In this document: positions 1 through 9,152 of the stretch, piece after piece | Numbering within the stretch: position 1 is the first letter of the stretch | How the letters are laid out: every line of letters begins with the position of its first letter | From: an uncultured Bacteroidales bacterium | GTDB lineage: Bacteria > Bacteroidota > Bacteroidia > Bacteroidales > SZUA-534 | Reading direction: 5' to 3' | Length of the DNA: 64,000 nucleotides | NCBI GenBank assembly: GCA_902790595.1 | Contig: CADASL010000004.1 | Location: 124,001-188,000 of the forward strand | Made by a program: the position numbers and the translations under genes | Notes under the pieces: generated by a model | Database searches by the model: none | Seen by the model: only the letters and a program-made list of their open reading frames with translations | What the model was told of the DNA's origin: nothing

Positions 1-752
1 TTGGCTACGATAGTTTTATGGAAACGCCCAATGGATTGTCGGCGTACATTTTAACCAACATTTTCGACGCTGCAGCCACCCAGGCAGCTATTGAGCCTGT
101 TGAGGGTATTTTTGAGTCGCTCAAAATCGAGAGCAAACCAATGCCCGACAAAGACTGGAACGCCGAGTGGGAGAAAAGTTTCACGCCGATAACCGTTGCC
201 GGAAAATGCCGCATCCGCGCACCGTTTCACGAGCCCGACGCCACCTGCCCGCTCGACATCATTATTGAGCCGAAGATGGCTTTCGGCACCGGACACCACG
301 CCACAACCACACTGATGATTCAGCAGCTGTTCGATATTGACCTGAAAGATAAAACTGTGCTCGATATGGGTTGCGGAACCGGTGTATTGGCCATTGCCGC
401 AAAAAAACTTGGAGCTCAGAGTGTTACGGCTATCGACATTGACCATTGGTCGGTTGAGAACGCACAGGAGAACGCCGCCAGCAACGGCACTCAAATAGCT
501 GTTATTGAGGGCGGAGTGGAGGCCATAAGCGGCCACTTCGACGTGATTCTGGCCAACATCAACCGCAACATCCTGCTCGACCAAATGCCGGTGTACGCCT
601 CGGCTCTCAATGCCGGCGGAGTGCTGTGTCTGAGCGGTTTCTACACAGCCGACCTCGACATCATCAGCCAGCGGGCTCAGGAACTCGGACTGCAACCGGC
701 CAAAACAGTTTCGCAGGATGATTGGGTATCGGCAAAGTTCACCAAATTATAA
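1..752 (+). CDS. prmA: Ribosomal protein L11 methyltransferase, 5'-truncated by window edge
   Basis: S-adenosylmethionine-dependent methyltransferase predicted to methylate ribosomal protein L11 in the cytoplasm. The frame is open to the left edge: codons from base 3 read GYDSF before the ATG at 18, so that ATG is internal and roughly 30 N-terminal residues lie outside the window. Numbering from the ATG at 18, the family signature GTGHHATT is at residues 90-97, the SAM-binding loop DMGCGTG at 116-122 and an ANINRN motif near 178-183 in the place of the usual NPPY-like motif. The stop lies 18 bases before the next gene, so the two are probably cotranscribed. Confidence 0.93.
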   Translation, partial: GYDSFMETPNGLSAYILTNIFDAAATQAAIEPVEGIFESLKIESKPMPDKDWNAEWEKSFTPITVAGKCRIRAPFHEPDATCPLDIIIEPKMAFGTGHHATTTLMIQQLFDIDLKDKTVLDMGCGTGVLAIAAKKLGAQSVTAIDIDHWSVENAQENAASNGTQIAVIEGGVEAISGHFDVILANINRNILLDQMPVYASALNAGGVLCLSGFYTADLDIISQRAQELGLQPAKTVSQDDWVSAKFTKL

Positions 753-770
753 ATCACCAACACGCAGATA

Positions 771-3700
771 ATGAAGAAAATACTACTCACCATCGGCTTT
801 TTTGTGATTATGGTCGGCACGGCCTTTTCGCAGACAAAAATGTTCACGCCCGAGCCATACGCGTTTATGGACGAGCTGAAAGAGTTTTTTGCAAAATCGG
901 ATGCCAACTACGAGAGCGGCAAGCTGCTGCTCAAGGAGTTTGCGCCTTATTGGCACGGTGGTGCTTTTACCGAGGAGCAGCAACAGAAAATCTATGAGCT
1001 GACGAACCAGATGATTTCCCGCCGCGCCCGAAATTTCCCGCATATCTTCAACTATATCAATGCTTTGTTGGTATTCTGCGAAAGCGAGATGACACAACAG
1101 GGCAACTACAAGGAGTGGTGCGAAGGCTTGAACACAATCTTGTACGATAAATCGATGAAGCTCAACGATATAGATAAGTATGTGGTGAGTATCATTTATA
1201 TGCTGCGCGACAAAGCCATCTACGTGTCGGGTGGAATGAGGTGGGTCAGCAGTAACAGCCGCTTTGAGATTAACAAAATCAACGATACCGTCTGCTACTA
1301 CTTCAACAGCCTGGACCTCAAGTGTATAGTGCGCAAAGACAGCATTGTGATTTACGACACAAAGGGCATCTACAACCCAATATCGAACCGATGGAAAGGT
1401 GGTCAGGCCACAGTTTATTGGGACAAGGCCGGCATCTCGCGCGATTCGTCGTGGGCTGAAATTGAGTCGTACAACATTTTGCTCAACAAGTCATCGTATT
1501 CGATTAAAAATGTGATTTTCTATCATTTAGGATATTTTGGTTATCCGCTTGAAGGCACCCTCACCGACAAGGTTACGGAGACAACAAAATCGGGCAATAC
1601 ATCGTATCCGCAATTCCGTTCCGACGAGAAAACCTTTGATATTGAGGACCTTTTCACCGACATCAACTATGTTGGCGGATTCACCATTATGGGCGGCAAG
1701 GTGGCCGGAACAGGCACTGTGGCCGAGCCCGCCAGGCTTTCAATCTTCCGCGATGTGGAGTATGTGAACGAGAAAGGCGACACGCTGCTTAAAAAACAAC
1801 TGTTTATGAAGGTGTCGTCGGAATATTTCGGCATCAGGAAAGACGCCATCACATCGTCAAACGCCAAAATAAACATCATCATCGGCAACGACTCCATTTA
1901 TCATCCTGGCCTCCAGTTCAAATATGCCGACAACAAGCGTGAGGTGAGTCTCATCCGCGACAATAGCCCCGAAAACCTTTCGCGAAGCCCCTATTTCGAC
2001 TCGTATCACAATATGGAGATGAACTTTGGTCTGTTGAGTTGGAAAATGGGCGAGCGCAACATCTATTTTACTAATATTCTGGGCAGTAGCATCAGTACGG
2101 CCACGTTCGAGTCGGAGAATTACTTCAGCTCGGAGCGGTACTACGAGGACCAGGGGCTCGAAGATGTGCACCCCTACCTGATGCTGCGCAGCTTTGCGCG
2201 AAAATATGGCGACGCGCCGTTCACAGCCGAGGAGTTCTCGCGCCACATCCATATGAGCCTTGTGGTTACAAAGCGATTGCTTATCGGCCTGACGTACAAA
2301 GGAATAGTGGATTATGACACACGCACCGACCTTTGCCGAATCAAGCCCAAAATGTACCGTTACTTGGATTGCATTGTCGAGAAAATCGACTACGACCTTA
2401 TCCGTTTCGAGTCGCAAACCGTGTCGGGCGCAACCAACGCGGTGCTGAACCTGCGCAATATGGACCTTGCCATTCAAGGCGTGCCAAAAGTGAACGTGAG
2501 CGAGCGGCAGAACGTGATTTTCTATCCTAAAAACGAGGAGATTCTGGTCAAGAAGGATTTGTGCTTCGACTTCGGCGGCCGCATCGATGCAGGTTTGTTC
2601 ACCTTCCACGGCAGCAACTTCAGCTTCAACTACAACGATTTTATGGTGGAGCTGTCGCAGGTTGACTCGCTGAATATCAGGGTGAAAGCGGGCGTTGACG
2701 AGCAGGGCTTGCAATTGCTCTCCGAGGTGCAGAGCACCATCGAGAACATTACCGGCAAGCTGAAAATCGACGAGCCCGACAACAAATCGGGCCGGAAAAA
2801 CCTTAAGCAATACCCCATATTTGCCAGTGAGAAAGACTCTTACGTTTACTACGACGACCCAGACATTCAGGACGGCAAGTACACCCGTGACACGTTCTAT
2901 TTCCAGATCTATCCTTACACCATCGACAGTTTGAACACATTTGCCACCGAGGGTATGAAATTCGAGGGCGAGCTCCACTCGGCCGACATCTTCCCAGTTA
3001 TCAAGCAAGGTCTTGTTCTCCAAGAGGATAACTCACTCGGTTTTGTTGAGCAGACGCCAAACAACGGCTATCCGGCATACCGCGGCAAGGGTACGTTCCA
3101 CAACAGTATCTGGCTGAGTAATATGGGCTTGCGCGGAAACGGCGAGTTGGATTTCTCCGATGCGCGAATGATGTCGAACGACTTTATCTTCTTCCCCGAC
3201 TCGACCAACGGCGTGACAACCGCGCTGAGCATTGCCGAGCAGAAGGGCGTCCACACCGACGTGCTGGGCACCAAGGTTTATGTGCACTGGGAGCCGTACA
3301 AAGACGTGCTCGTGATGAAAGACCTTGGCCAGCCGCTGCGTATGTTTGGCGGCGAGGTGGCCTTCAGCGGCTTGCTCAACTACCACTCGAAATCGATGGA
3401 CGGCCGGGGCACCGCCGATTTGTACGACGGACGGCTCACCTCGAACCGTTTCGAGTTCAAGCAGACAACTTTCAGCAGCAAAAACGCCAAGTTTGAGATT
3501 GGCTCCAGCCTGTCAGACAAGCTGGCCATCAGCACCGAGAATGTTCAGGTTGATGTGAATATGACGACCAAGCTGGCCGCGTTCAAGTCGAACCTCGGCA
3601 ATGGCCGCATCGACTTCCCCGAGAACCTCTATGCGGCTTGGATAGAGCAGTTTGCCTGGAAGATGGTTGAGAAGAAGATGCAGTTCACATCGGCCGGAGC

Positions 3701-5444
3701 CACGCAGATGTTTGCCAACGGCCGCGTGTCGCGCATTGAGCCGGAGGCCGCCAAAACGGCAACCAAGGGCTCACTGTTCCTGTCGGTTCACAAAGGGCAG
3801 GACTCACTCAACTGGGTATCGCCAGTGGCCGATTACGACCTGAAAACCAGCGTTATATCGGCACACAAGGTTGAACTTCTGGCTGTGGCCGATGCCAACA
3901 TCTTCACAGCCGACGGCGAGATTACCATTATGCCGACGGCCAAGATGAAGACTCTGAAAGGCGCCAAGCTGGTGGCTGACACCGAGAATCAATACCACAA
4001 GTTCAAAGATGTGACGGTTGACGTCTTGTCGCGCAAGCAGTACTATGGCCACGGCGACTACACCTACACCGAGTCGGACGGCACGGTTGAGTACATCAGC
4101 TTCGACCCGATTGCCGTTGACTCCACCGGGCAATCCTATGGCTCGGGCAAAATCAGGTTTGAGGAGGATTTCAGCCTGTCGCCACACTTCAGCTACCAGG
4201 GCCAGGTAAAGATGGAGGCCCGCAATCCGCTGCTGCGCTACATCGGCTCGACCAAGATGCACCACGGTTGCTCAATCGGCGAAAGCTGGATTAAATTCAA
4301 CGGCGAAATTGACCCGCAAGACGTCTTCATCCCGCTTGACGAGCAGCCTATGAGCCACGGCGACGAGTTCCTGGTTTCGGGCGGAATGATGGCCACCGAT
4401 TCGGTGCACATCTACCCCGCGTTCCTCACTCCGCGCAAGCTCTACAGCAACGTGCCTGTGGCCACCGCAACCGGATTCCTGCACTACAACAGCAAAACAA
4501 ATGTTTACGAAATCAGCACCAAAGAGCGTATGGCTCAGCCTGACAGCTTGGACAACTATCTGTGTATCAAGAAAGACGGCTGCACCATCAACTCCGACGG
4601 CGACATCAACCTGGTGGCCAACCTCGGACGCATCAAGATGGTGAACAAGGGCACAACCGTGTATAAAATCGACGACGACCGCTATACGCTCGATATGATT
4701 TCGACACTCGATTTCTTTATTCCCACCGAGGCGATGAAACGCATTGCCGACACGCTGAAGGCGCTTGAAAGCCTGCAACCCGCAAGCCTCATCAGCGACA
4801 CCTACACCCGCGGAGTGCGCTCGATAATGGGCTCGGCGCCGGCCAAAAAGATGCTGAACGAGCAGCGCATTTTCGGCACCCTCAACGCCATTCCGCCCGA
4901 GCTGAACACCACGTTTATGTTCTCGGAGCTCCATATGGTCTGGAACAAGAAGGTGAACTGCTGGCAGAGCACCGGCGAGCTGGGCATTGCCAACCTCAAC
5001 GGTGCGCAGGTAAACAAGAAGGTGAAAGGCACGCTCGAGGTTGAGCGCAAACGCAGCGGCGACGGCCTCACCCTCTACCTCGAAATCACCCCCGACCTGT
5101 GGTATTTCTTCACCTACAAGCGCGGATTTATGCAGGTTTTGAGCTCCGACAAGCAGTTCAACGACATTGTCCACTCAATCAAGGGCGGCGACCGCAAGAT
5201 GCCGGCTCAGCGCGGCGAGGCGTCGTATATGTTTATGATGGCCGAGAACAAGAAGAAAAACGATTTTATAAAGCACCTGCAAGGCTTTGAGGTTGAGGAG
5301 GATGAGCAGATTGTTGATGAGGACGGCAACGTGCTTGTGCCCGACGATGAGTTGGAAGGCGAAACCGAAGGCCAGGATGAGGGTGATGAGAATGCGGAAA
5401 ACGAACAAACTGAAAACGAAACAGATACAGAAGATGCAGAATAA
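771..5444 (+). CDS. Giant secreted protein of unknown function (1557 aa)
   Basis: I do not recognise a named family. A signal peptide is clear (MKKILLTIGFFVIMVGTAFSQ, positively charged start, hydrophobic core, A-F-S-Q cleavage region), so the protein is exported to the periplasm or cell surface. About the first 150 residues look helical; the rest is dominated by alternating polar and hydrophobic stretches typical of beta-rich secreted proteins, with many Gly, Asp and Thr. The last ~50 residues form a very acidic Glu/Asp tail. There is no lipobox, no C-terminal sorting signal I can recognise and no obvious catalytic motif. It starts 18 bases after prmA, and its last 11 bases overlap the proB start in another frame, so it appears to sit inside a prmA-proB transcript. 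Its role is unknown. Confidence 0.85.
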   Translation: MKKILLTIGFFVIMVGTAFSQTKMFTPEPYAFMDELKEFFAKSDANYESGKLLLKEFAPYWHGGAFTEEQQQKIYELTNQMISRRARNFPHIFNYINALLVFCESEMTQQGNYKEWCEGLNTILYDKSMKLNDIDKYVVSIIYMLRDKAIYVSGGMRWVSSNSRFEINKINDTVCYYFNSLDLKCIVRKDSIVIYDTKGIYNPISNRWKGGQATVYWDKAGISRDSSWAEIESYNILLNKSSYSIKNVIFYHLGYFGYPLEGTLTDKVTETTKSGNTSYPQFRSDEKTFDIEDLFTDINYVGGFTIMGGKVAGTGTVAEPARLSIFRDVEYVNEKGDTLLKKQLFMKVSSEYFGIRKDAITSSNAKINIIIGNDSIYHPGLQFKYADNKREVSLIRDNSPENLSRSPYFDSYHNMEMNFGLLSWKMGERNIYFTNILGSSISTATFESENYFSSERYYEDQGLEDVHPYLMLRSFARKYGDAPFTAEEFSRHIHMSLVVTKRLLIGLTYKGIVDYDTRTDLCRIKPKMYRYLDCIVEKIDYDLIRFESQTVSGATNAVLNLRNMDLAIQGVPKVNVSERQNVIFYPKNEEILVKKDLCFDFGGRIDAGLFTFHGSNFSFNYNDFMVELSQVDSLNIRVKAGVDEQGLQLLSEVQSTIENITGKLKIDEPDNKSGRKNLKQYPIFASEKDSYVYYDDPDIQDGKYTRDTFYFQIYPYTIDSLNTFATEGMKFEGELHSADIFPVIKQGLVLQEDNSLGFVEQTPNNGYPAYRGKGTFHNSIWLSNMGLRGNGELDFSDARMMSNDFIFFPDSTNGVTTALSIAEQKGVHTDVLGTKVYVHWEPYKDVLVMKDLGQPLRMFGGEVAFSGLLNYHSKSMDGRGTADLYDGRLTSNRFEFKQTTFSSKNAKFEIGSSLSDKLAISTENVQVDVNMTTKLAAFKSNLGNGRIDFPENLYAAWIEQFAWKMVEKKMQFTSAGATQMFANGRVSRIEPEAAKTATKGSLFLSVHKGQDSLNWVSPVADYDLKTSVISAHKVELLAVADANIFTADGEITIMPTAKMKTLKGAKLVADTENQYHKFKDVTVDVLSRKQYYGHGDYTYTESDGTVEYISFDPIAVDSTGQSYGSGKIRFEEDFSLSPHFSYQGQVKMEARNPLLRYIGSTKMHHGCSIGESWIKFNGEIDPQDVFIPLDEQPMSHGDEFLVSGGMMATDSVHIYPAFLTPRKLYSNVPVATATGFLHYNSKTNVYEISTKERMAQPDSLDNYLCIKKDGCTINSDGDINLVANLGRIKMVNKGTTVYKIDDDRYTLDMISTLDFFIPTEAMKRIADTLKALESLQPASLISDTYTRGVRSIMGSAPAKKMLNEQRIFGTLNAIPPELNTTFMFSELHMVWNKKVNCWQSTGELGIANLNGAQVNKKVKGTLEVERKRSGDGLTLYLEITPDLWYFFTYKRGFMQVLSSDKQFNDIVHSIKGGDRKMPAQRGEASYMFMMAENKKKNDFIKHLQGFEVEEDEQIVDEDGNVLVPDDELEGETEGQDEGDENAENEQTENETDTEDAE

Positions 5445-6513
5445 ATTCAAACGTATTGCCATAAAGATTGGCAGCAACGTGCTGGCGCAAGCCGACGGCT
5501 CGCTCAATGTGGCGCGAATCACAAATCTTGTGGAACAGATTGCCTCGCTGCAAAAGGCTGGCACTGAGGTTATTGTGGTGTCGTCGGGTGCGGTTGCGGC
5601 TGGACGCGGCGAGGTGGCCGTGTCGAAGAAAACCGACCTTGTGGCCGCCAAGCAGCTTTGGGCCGCCGTGGGACAGGTGAAACTGATGTCGTTATACACG
5701 CAACTGTTTAGCAGCAAAGGACTTCAGTGCGCGCAAGTGCTCACCACAAAAGAGAATTTCGGCGACCGCCGCCACTACCTGAATATGAAAAACTGCATCA
5801 CCACGATGCTTGAAAACCACGTGATTCCGATTGTGAATGAGAACGATACAATATCGGTAACGGAGCTGATGTTCACCGACAACGACGAGCTGTCGGGCCT
5901 GATGGCCTCAATGATGAACTGCGACTCGTTGTTCATCCTCTCGAACATCGATGGCGTGTTCACTGGCGCGCCCGACCAGCCCGGCTCAAAGCTGATTCGC
6001 ACCATCGACACCGGATTCGCATCGCTGCAGAAGTACATCGCCCCCACAAAATCGGGGTTCGGCCGTGGCGGAATGCTCACAAAATGCTCCATTGCCGCAA
6101 AAATAGCCGGCGAGGGCATCAACGTGTTCATTGCCAACGGCACCCGCGACAATGTGCTGCTCGACATTGTGAACAACCGACTGAAGGATTTCACCCACTT
6201 TGTGCCGCACAACAAAACCACAAACGTGAAAAAATGGCTGGCGCACTCGCAGTCGTTTGCCAAAGGTTATGTAACTGTCAATCAGGGTGCAATGGAAGCC
6301 TTGACGGGCGAAAAGGCCACCAGTCTGCTCTTCATCGGCATAACTGGCGTTGAAGGCTCTTTTGAGAAAGGCGATATTGTCGGCATCTACGGACCTGACG
6401 GTCAGGAACTTGGCATCGGTCGGGCAATGTACGACTCGCAAACCGTGGCCGAGTGTATGGGCAAAAAACAGAGCCGCCCGTTTGTGCACTACGACTACCT
6501 TGTGTTGAATTGA
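5434..6513 (+). CDS. proB: Glutamate 5-kinase
   Basis: Phosphorylates L-glutamate with ATP, the first step of proline synthesis in the cytoplasm. The ATG at 5434 begins MQNKFKRIAIKIGSN and gives 359 residues, the usual length for ProB with a PUA domain. The frame stays open upstream to 5287, but that part is a low-complexity Arg/Met-rich shadow of the preceding gene's acidic tail and is not counted. Visible motifs are KIGSNVL near the start, VSSGAVAAGR, a conserved NENDTI segment, DNDELS, and a C-terminal PUA-like region beginning around residue 270 (FAKGYVTVNQGA). It overlaps the end of the preceding gene by 11 bases and is followed by proA, the next pathway enzyme. Confidence 0.95.
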   Translation: MQNKFKRIAIKIGSNVLAQADGSLNVARITNLVEQIASLQKAGTEVIVVSSGAVAAGRGEVAVSKKTDLVAAKQLWAAVGQVKLMSLYTQLFSSKGLQCAQVLTTKENFGDRRHYLNMKNCITTMLENHVIPIVNENDTISVTELMFTDNDELSGLMASMMNCDSLFILSNIDGVFTGAPDQPGSKLIRTIDTGFASLQKYIAPTKSGFGRGGMLTKCSIAAKIAGEGINVFIANGTRDNVLLDIVNNRLKDFTHFVPHNKTTNVKKWLAHSQSFAKGYVTVNQGAMEALTGEKATSLLFIGITGVEGSFEKGDIVGIYGPDGQELGIGRAMYDSQTVAECMGKKQSRPFVHYDYLVLN

Positions 6514-6579
6514 GTGGGAGTGAGGGATAGATTGTTTGCGTTTTTAGTTTACGTTTGCGTTTAAGTTAGCGTTAAAAAT

Positions 6580-7827
6580 ATGGATTGCACTGAATTATTT
6601 GAGAAAGTCCGCCAGGCAAGCCGCAGTATGGTTTTCCTAAGCGAAGAAAAGATTAACAATATTTTGCGCGATGTGGCCGACACCATTGTTTCGCGCACCA
6701 GCGAGATTTTGGCCGCCAACAACAAGGATTTGGCGCGTATGGACAAGGCCAATCCCGTTTACGACCGTCTGCAACTCACCGAGCAGCGCATTGCCGACAT
6801 TGCCGGCGATATGCGCAACGTGGCTTCGCTGCCCTATCCGGTTGGCCGGACGCTCGAAGAGCGCGAACTACCCAACGGACTGAAACTCAAAAAGGTAACC
6901 GTACCAATCGGCGTCATTGGAATGATATACGAAGCGCGCCCGAACGTCACTTACGACGTCTTCTCGCTCTGCCTAAAGTCGGGTAACGCCTGCATCCTGA
7001 AGGGTGGTTCTGACGCCTACGACTCGAACGTTGTGGGTGTTGGCATCATCAAGGAAGTGCTGCGCCGCCACGGCATTGACGAGAACTGCATTGCGCTTCT
7101 GCCTGCTGGTCACGCCGAAACCGAGCAACTGCTGAAAGCCACCGATTACGTCGATTTGATAATCCCGCGCGGCAGCAAGCGGCTCATCGATTTTGTGCGT
7201 CAAAATTCCATTGTGCCCGTCATTGAGACTGGCGCAGGCATCTGCCACACCTATTTCGACGAGTTCGGCAACCTTGAGTGGGGAAAACGAATAATCTTCA
7301 ACGCCAAAACGCGCCGCGTGAGCGTCTGCAACGCATTGGACTGCGTGATTATCAATCAGAAACGCCTGACCGACCTGGCCGCTTTGGTTGCCGATTGCGC
7401 CACCAAAAACGTCATTGTCTATGCCGATGAGCAAGCCTACGCCGCACTTGACGGAAAATACCCCGCCAATCTGCTCGAACACGCTGATGCACAGTCGTTT
7501 GGCACTGAGTTTATGGACTATAAAATGGCCGTCAAAACCGTTGCCGACATAAACGAAGCGCTGACGCACATTGCCCGTTACAGTTCGCGCCACAGCGAGT
7601 GTATTGTCACTGACAATCAGGCAAATGCTGATTTGTTCCGTAAGGCTGTCGATGCGGCTGTGGTTTATGTGAACGCCCCGACCGCTTTCACCGACGGCGC
7701 ACAATTCGGGTTGGGTGCTGAGATTGGCATTTCAACGCAGAAACTTCACGCCCGTGGCCCGATGGCTCTGCGCGAGCTCAACTCGTACAAGTGGCTCGTG
7801 ACGGGCGAAGGACAGACGAGAAAGTAG
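6580..7827 (+). CDS. proA: Gamma-glutamyl phosphate reductase
   Basis: NADPH-dependent reduction of glutamyl 5-phosphate to glutamate semialdehyde, the second step of proline synthesis. The 415-residue protein has normal full length for the family. The catalytic cysteine is Cys250 in the [10 protein letters not shown] motif; EARPNVTYD (about 118-126), KGGSDA (141-146) and PRGSK (196-200) are further family signatures. It lies 66 bases after proB. The gap between them is made of repeated GTTTACG/GTTTGCG/GTTAGCG words, which may form part of a leader. Both genes read in the same direction, so an operon is likely; proC is not in this window. Confidence 0.95.
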   Translation: MDCTELFEKVRQASRSMVFLSEEKINNILRDVADTIVSRTSEILAANNKDLARMDKANPVYDRLQLTEQRIADIAGDMRNVASLPYPVGRTLEERELPNGLKLKKVTVPIGVIGMIYEARPNVTYDVFSLCLKSGNACILKGGSDAYDSNVVGVGIIKEVLRRHGIDENCIALLPAGHAETEQLLKATDYVDLIIPRGSKRLIDFVRQNSIVPVIETGAGICHTYFDEFGNLEWGKRIIFNAKTRRVSVCNALDCVIINQKRLTDLAALVADCATKNVIVYADEQAYAALDGKYPANLLEHADAQSFGTEFMDYKMAVKTVADINEALTHIARYSSRHSECIVTDNQANADLFRKAVDAAVVYVNAPTAFTDGAQFGLGAEIGISTQKLHARGPMALRELNSYKWLVTGEGQTRK

Positions 7828-8089
7828 TAAGTTATAAGTTTTAGAAGTTTTAAGTTATAAGGAAAAAGGTGTTAGGGGTTGGGTGTAGGTAGGGACGTGG
7901 CGTGCCGCGTCCGAAGATACACACAGCAGAACGATTCACCGATTAAACAAATTTGAGTTGTAAGTTTTAAGTTAGGAAGAGAAAGTTGAGAGAGTTGAGA
8001 AAGTTTAGACTAAACAGCGAAGCGCTAAACCTTCTCAACAGCGAAGCGCTAAACTATAAACGATTCACCAATTAAACGATTAAACAACT
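7828..8089 (+). repeat. Repeat-rich intergenic region after proA
   Basis: No gene is visible. The region contains repeated TAAGTTATAAG / TTTTAAG words, an imperfect palindrome at 7889-7912 (GACGTGGCGTGCCGCGTC core) that recurs elsewhere in the window, and two exact 18-base direct copies of AACAGCGAAGCGCTAAAC at 8013-8030 and 8037-8054. The phrases CGATTCACCGATTAAAC (around 7934) and CGATTCACCAATTAAAC (around 8061) also repeat. Confidence 0.75.
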
Positions 8090-8782
8090 ATGAGCATATC
8101 TGAAAATCTGAACCGTATAAAATCGACGCTGCCTGCTGGGGTGCGGCTTGTGGCGGTGTCGAAGACAAAGCCTGAAGAAGACATTCTGGAAGCCTACAAC
8201 GCTGGGCAGCGCATCTTTGGCGAGAGCCACGCACAGGAACTCAAGCAGAAGCACGAAGACCTGCCGAAGGACATTGAGTGGCACTTCATCGGCCATCTGC
8301 AGACCAATAAGATAAAATATATCATCAGTTATATCAGCCTGATACACAGCGTGGACAGCCTGAAACTGCTGGTCGAAATCAACAAGGAAGCCGCCAAACA
8401 CGGCGTGGTGGTGCGCTGCCTGCTGCAATTCCACATTGCCACCGAAGAGACAAAGTTCGGCCTGACGCTCGACGAAGCCCGCCAACTGCTTGATTCTGAC
8501 GAGTTTCGGGCATTGCAGAACGTGCGCGTCTGCGGCGTTATGGGCATCGGCAGCCTGACCGACAACACCGAACAGACCAACCGCGAGTTCGCCAATCTGA
8601 AGCAGATTTTCGACACTCTCAAAACTGACTATTTTGCTGGTTCTGACGAGTTTAAGGAAATCTCAATGGGAATGTCGGGCGACTACCAACTGGCCATCGC
8701 CCACGGCTCAACACTGGTGCGCGTGGGCTCGTCAATCTTCGGGCAGCGCGTGTACGACGAAAATACCGTTTCTTTCACATAA
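8090..8782 (+). CDS. yggS: YggS-type pyridoxal phosphate homeostasis protein
   Basis: Single-domain TIM-barrel PLP-binding protein of the YggS/PROSC/YBL036C family, which holds and buffers pyridoxal 5'-phosphate in the cytoplasm rather than catalysing a known reaction. The PLP-binding lysine is expected at Lys25 in LVAVSKTKP. Other family marks are FGESHAQEL, WHFIGHLQTNK and the C-terminal MSGDYQLAI and GSSIFG segments that bind phosphate. The 230-residue length is normal. It is convergent with the next gene, and the last 8 bases of the two coding regions overlap. Confidence 0.95.
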   Translation: MSISENLNRIKSTLPAGVRLVAVSKTKPEEDILEAYNAGQRIFGESHAQELKQKHEDLPKDIEWHFIGHLQTNKIKYIISYISLIHSVDSLKLLVEINKEAAKHGVVVRCLLQFHIATEETKFGLTLDEARQLLDSDEFRALQNVRVCGVMGIGSLTDNTEQTNREFANLKQIFDTLKTDYFAGSDEFKEISMGMSGDYQLAIAHGSTLVRVGSSIFGQRVYDENTVSFT

Positions 8783-9152
8783 TCAAATCATTCGCCTGCC
8801 AGGCCCCCTCAAGGTGCTCAATCACTTTTGGCGGATTGCCATTGAGCACGGCCACAATGTCGAATCGGCTTTCAAGGTCGATGTTGCGCTGAATCAGGTA
8901 GGCGTCGGCGGCCTCGACCAGATTCTTCATTTTCTTTTTAGTGACAGCTTCCTGCGGCAGTTCAAAGGCAAGTGTTGAGCGCGTTTTAACTTCGACAAAC
9001 ACCATTGTATCGCCGTCGCGCGCCACAATGTCAATCTCCTTCGGACCATAGCGCCAGTTGCGGTCAACAATCTCGTAGCCCTTTTGCTGCAAGAAGTTGG
9101 CGGCCAAAGCCTCGCCCTCGCGCCCGACATCGTTATGCTCGCTCATTGCCAA
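8775..9152 (-). CDS. YraN/UPF0102 family nuclease-like protein
   Basis: A 125-residue protein of the UPF0102 (YraN) family, which has a restriction-endonuclease-like fold. The pattern EALAANFLQQKGY...NWRYGPKEIDIVARD...FVEVKTRS gives the Glu, Asp and Glu-x-Lys set of a PD-(D/E)xK nuclease core at about residues 14, 42 and 54-56. The true substrate of the family is not established; a role in DNA processing or recombination is often proposed. Its start overlaps the end of the upstream LD-carboxypeptidase gene by 20 bases, indicating cotranscription. Confidence 0.9.
   Translation of the reverse strand: MAMSEHNDVGREGEALAANFLQQKGYEIVDRNWRYGPKEIDIVARDGDTMVFVEVKTRSTLAFELPQEAVTKKKMKNLVEAADAYLIQRNIDLESRFDIVAVLNGNPPKVIEHLEGAWQANDLIM

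Noticed and set aside
1857..3023. 388-aa open frame on the minus strand
   Set aside because: Antisense to the giant secreted protein gene; low information and no signal or domain.
5287..5433. Upstream extension of the proB frame
   Set aside because: It overlaps the acidic tail of the previous gene and reads as Arg/Met/Lys low-complexity sequence; ProB homology begins at the ATG at 5434.
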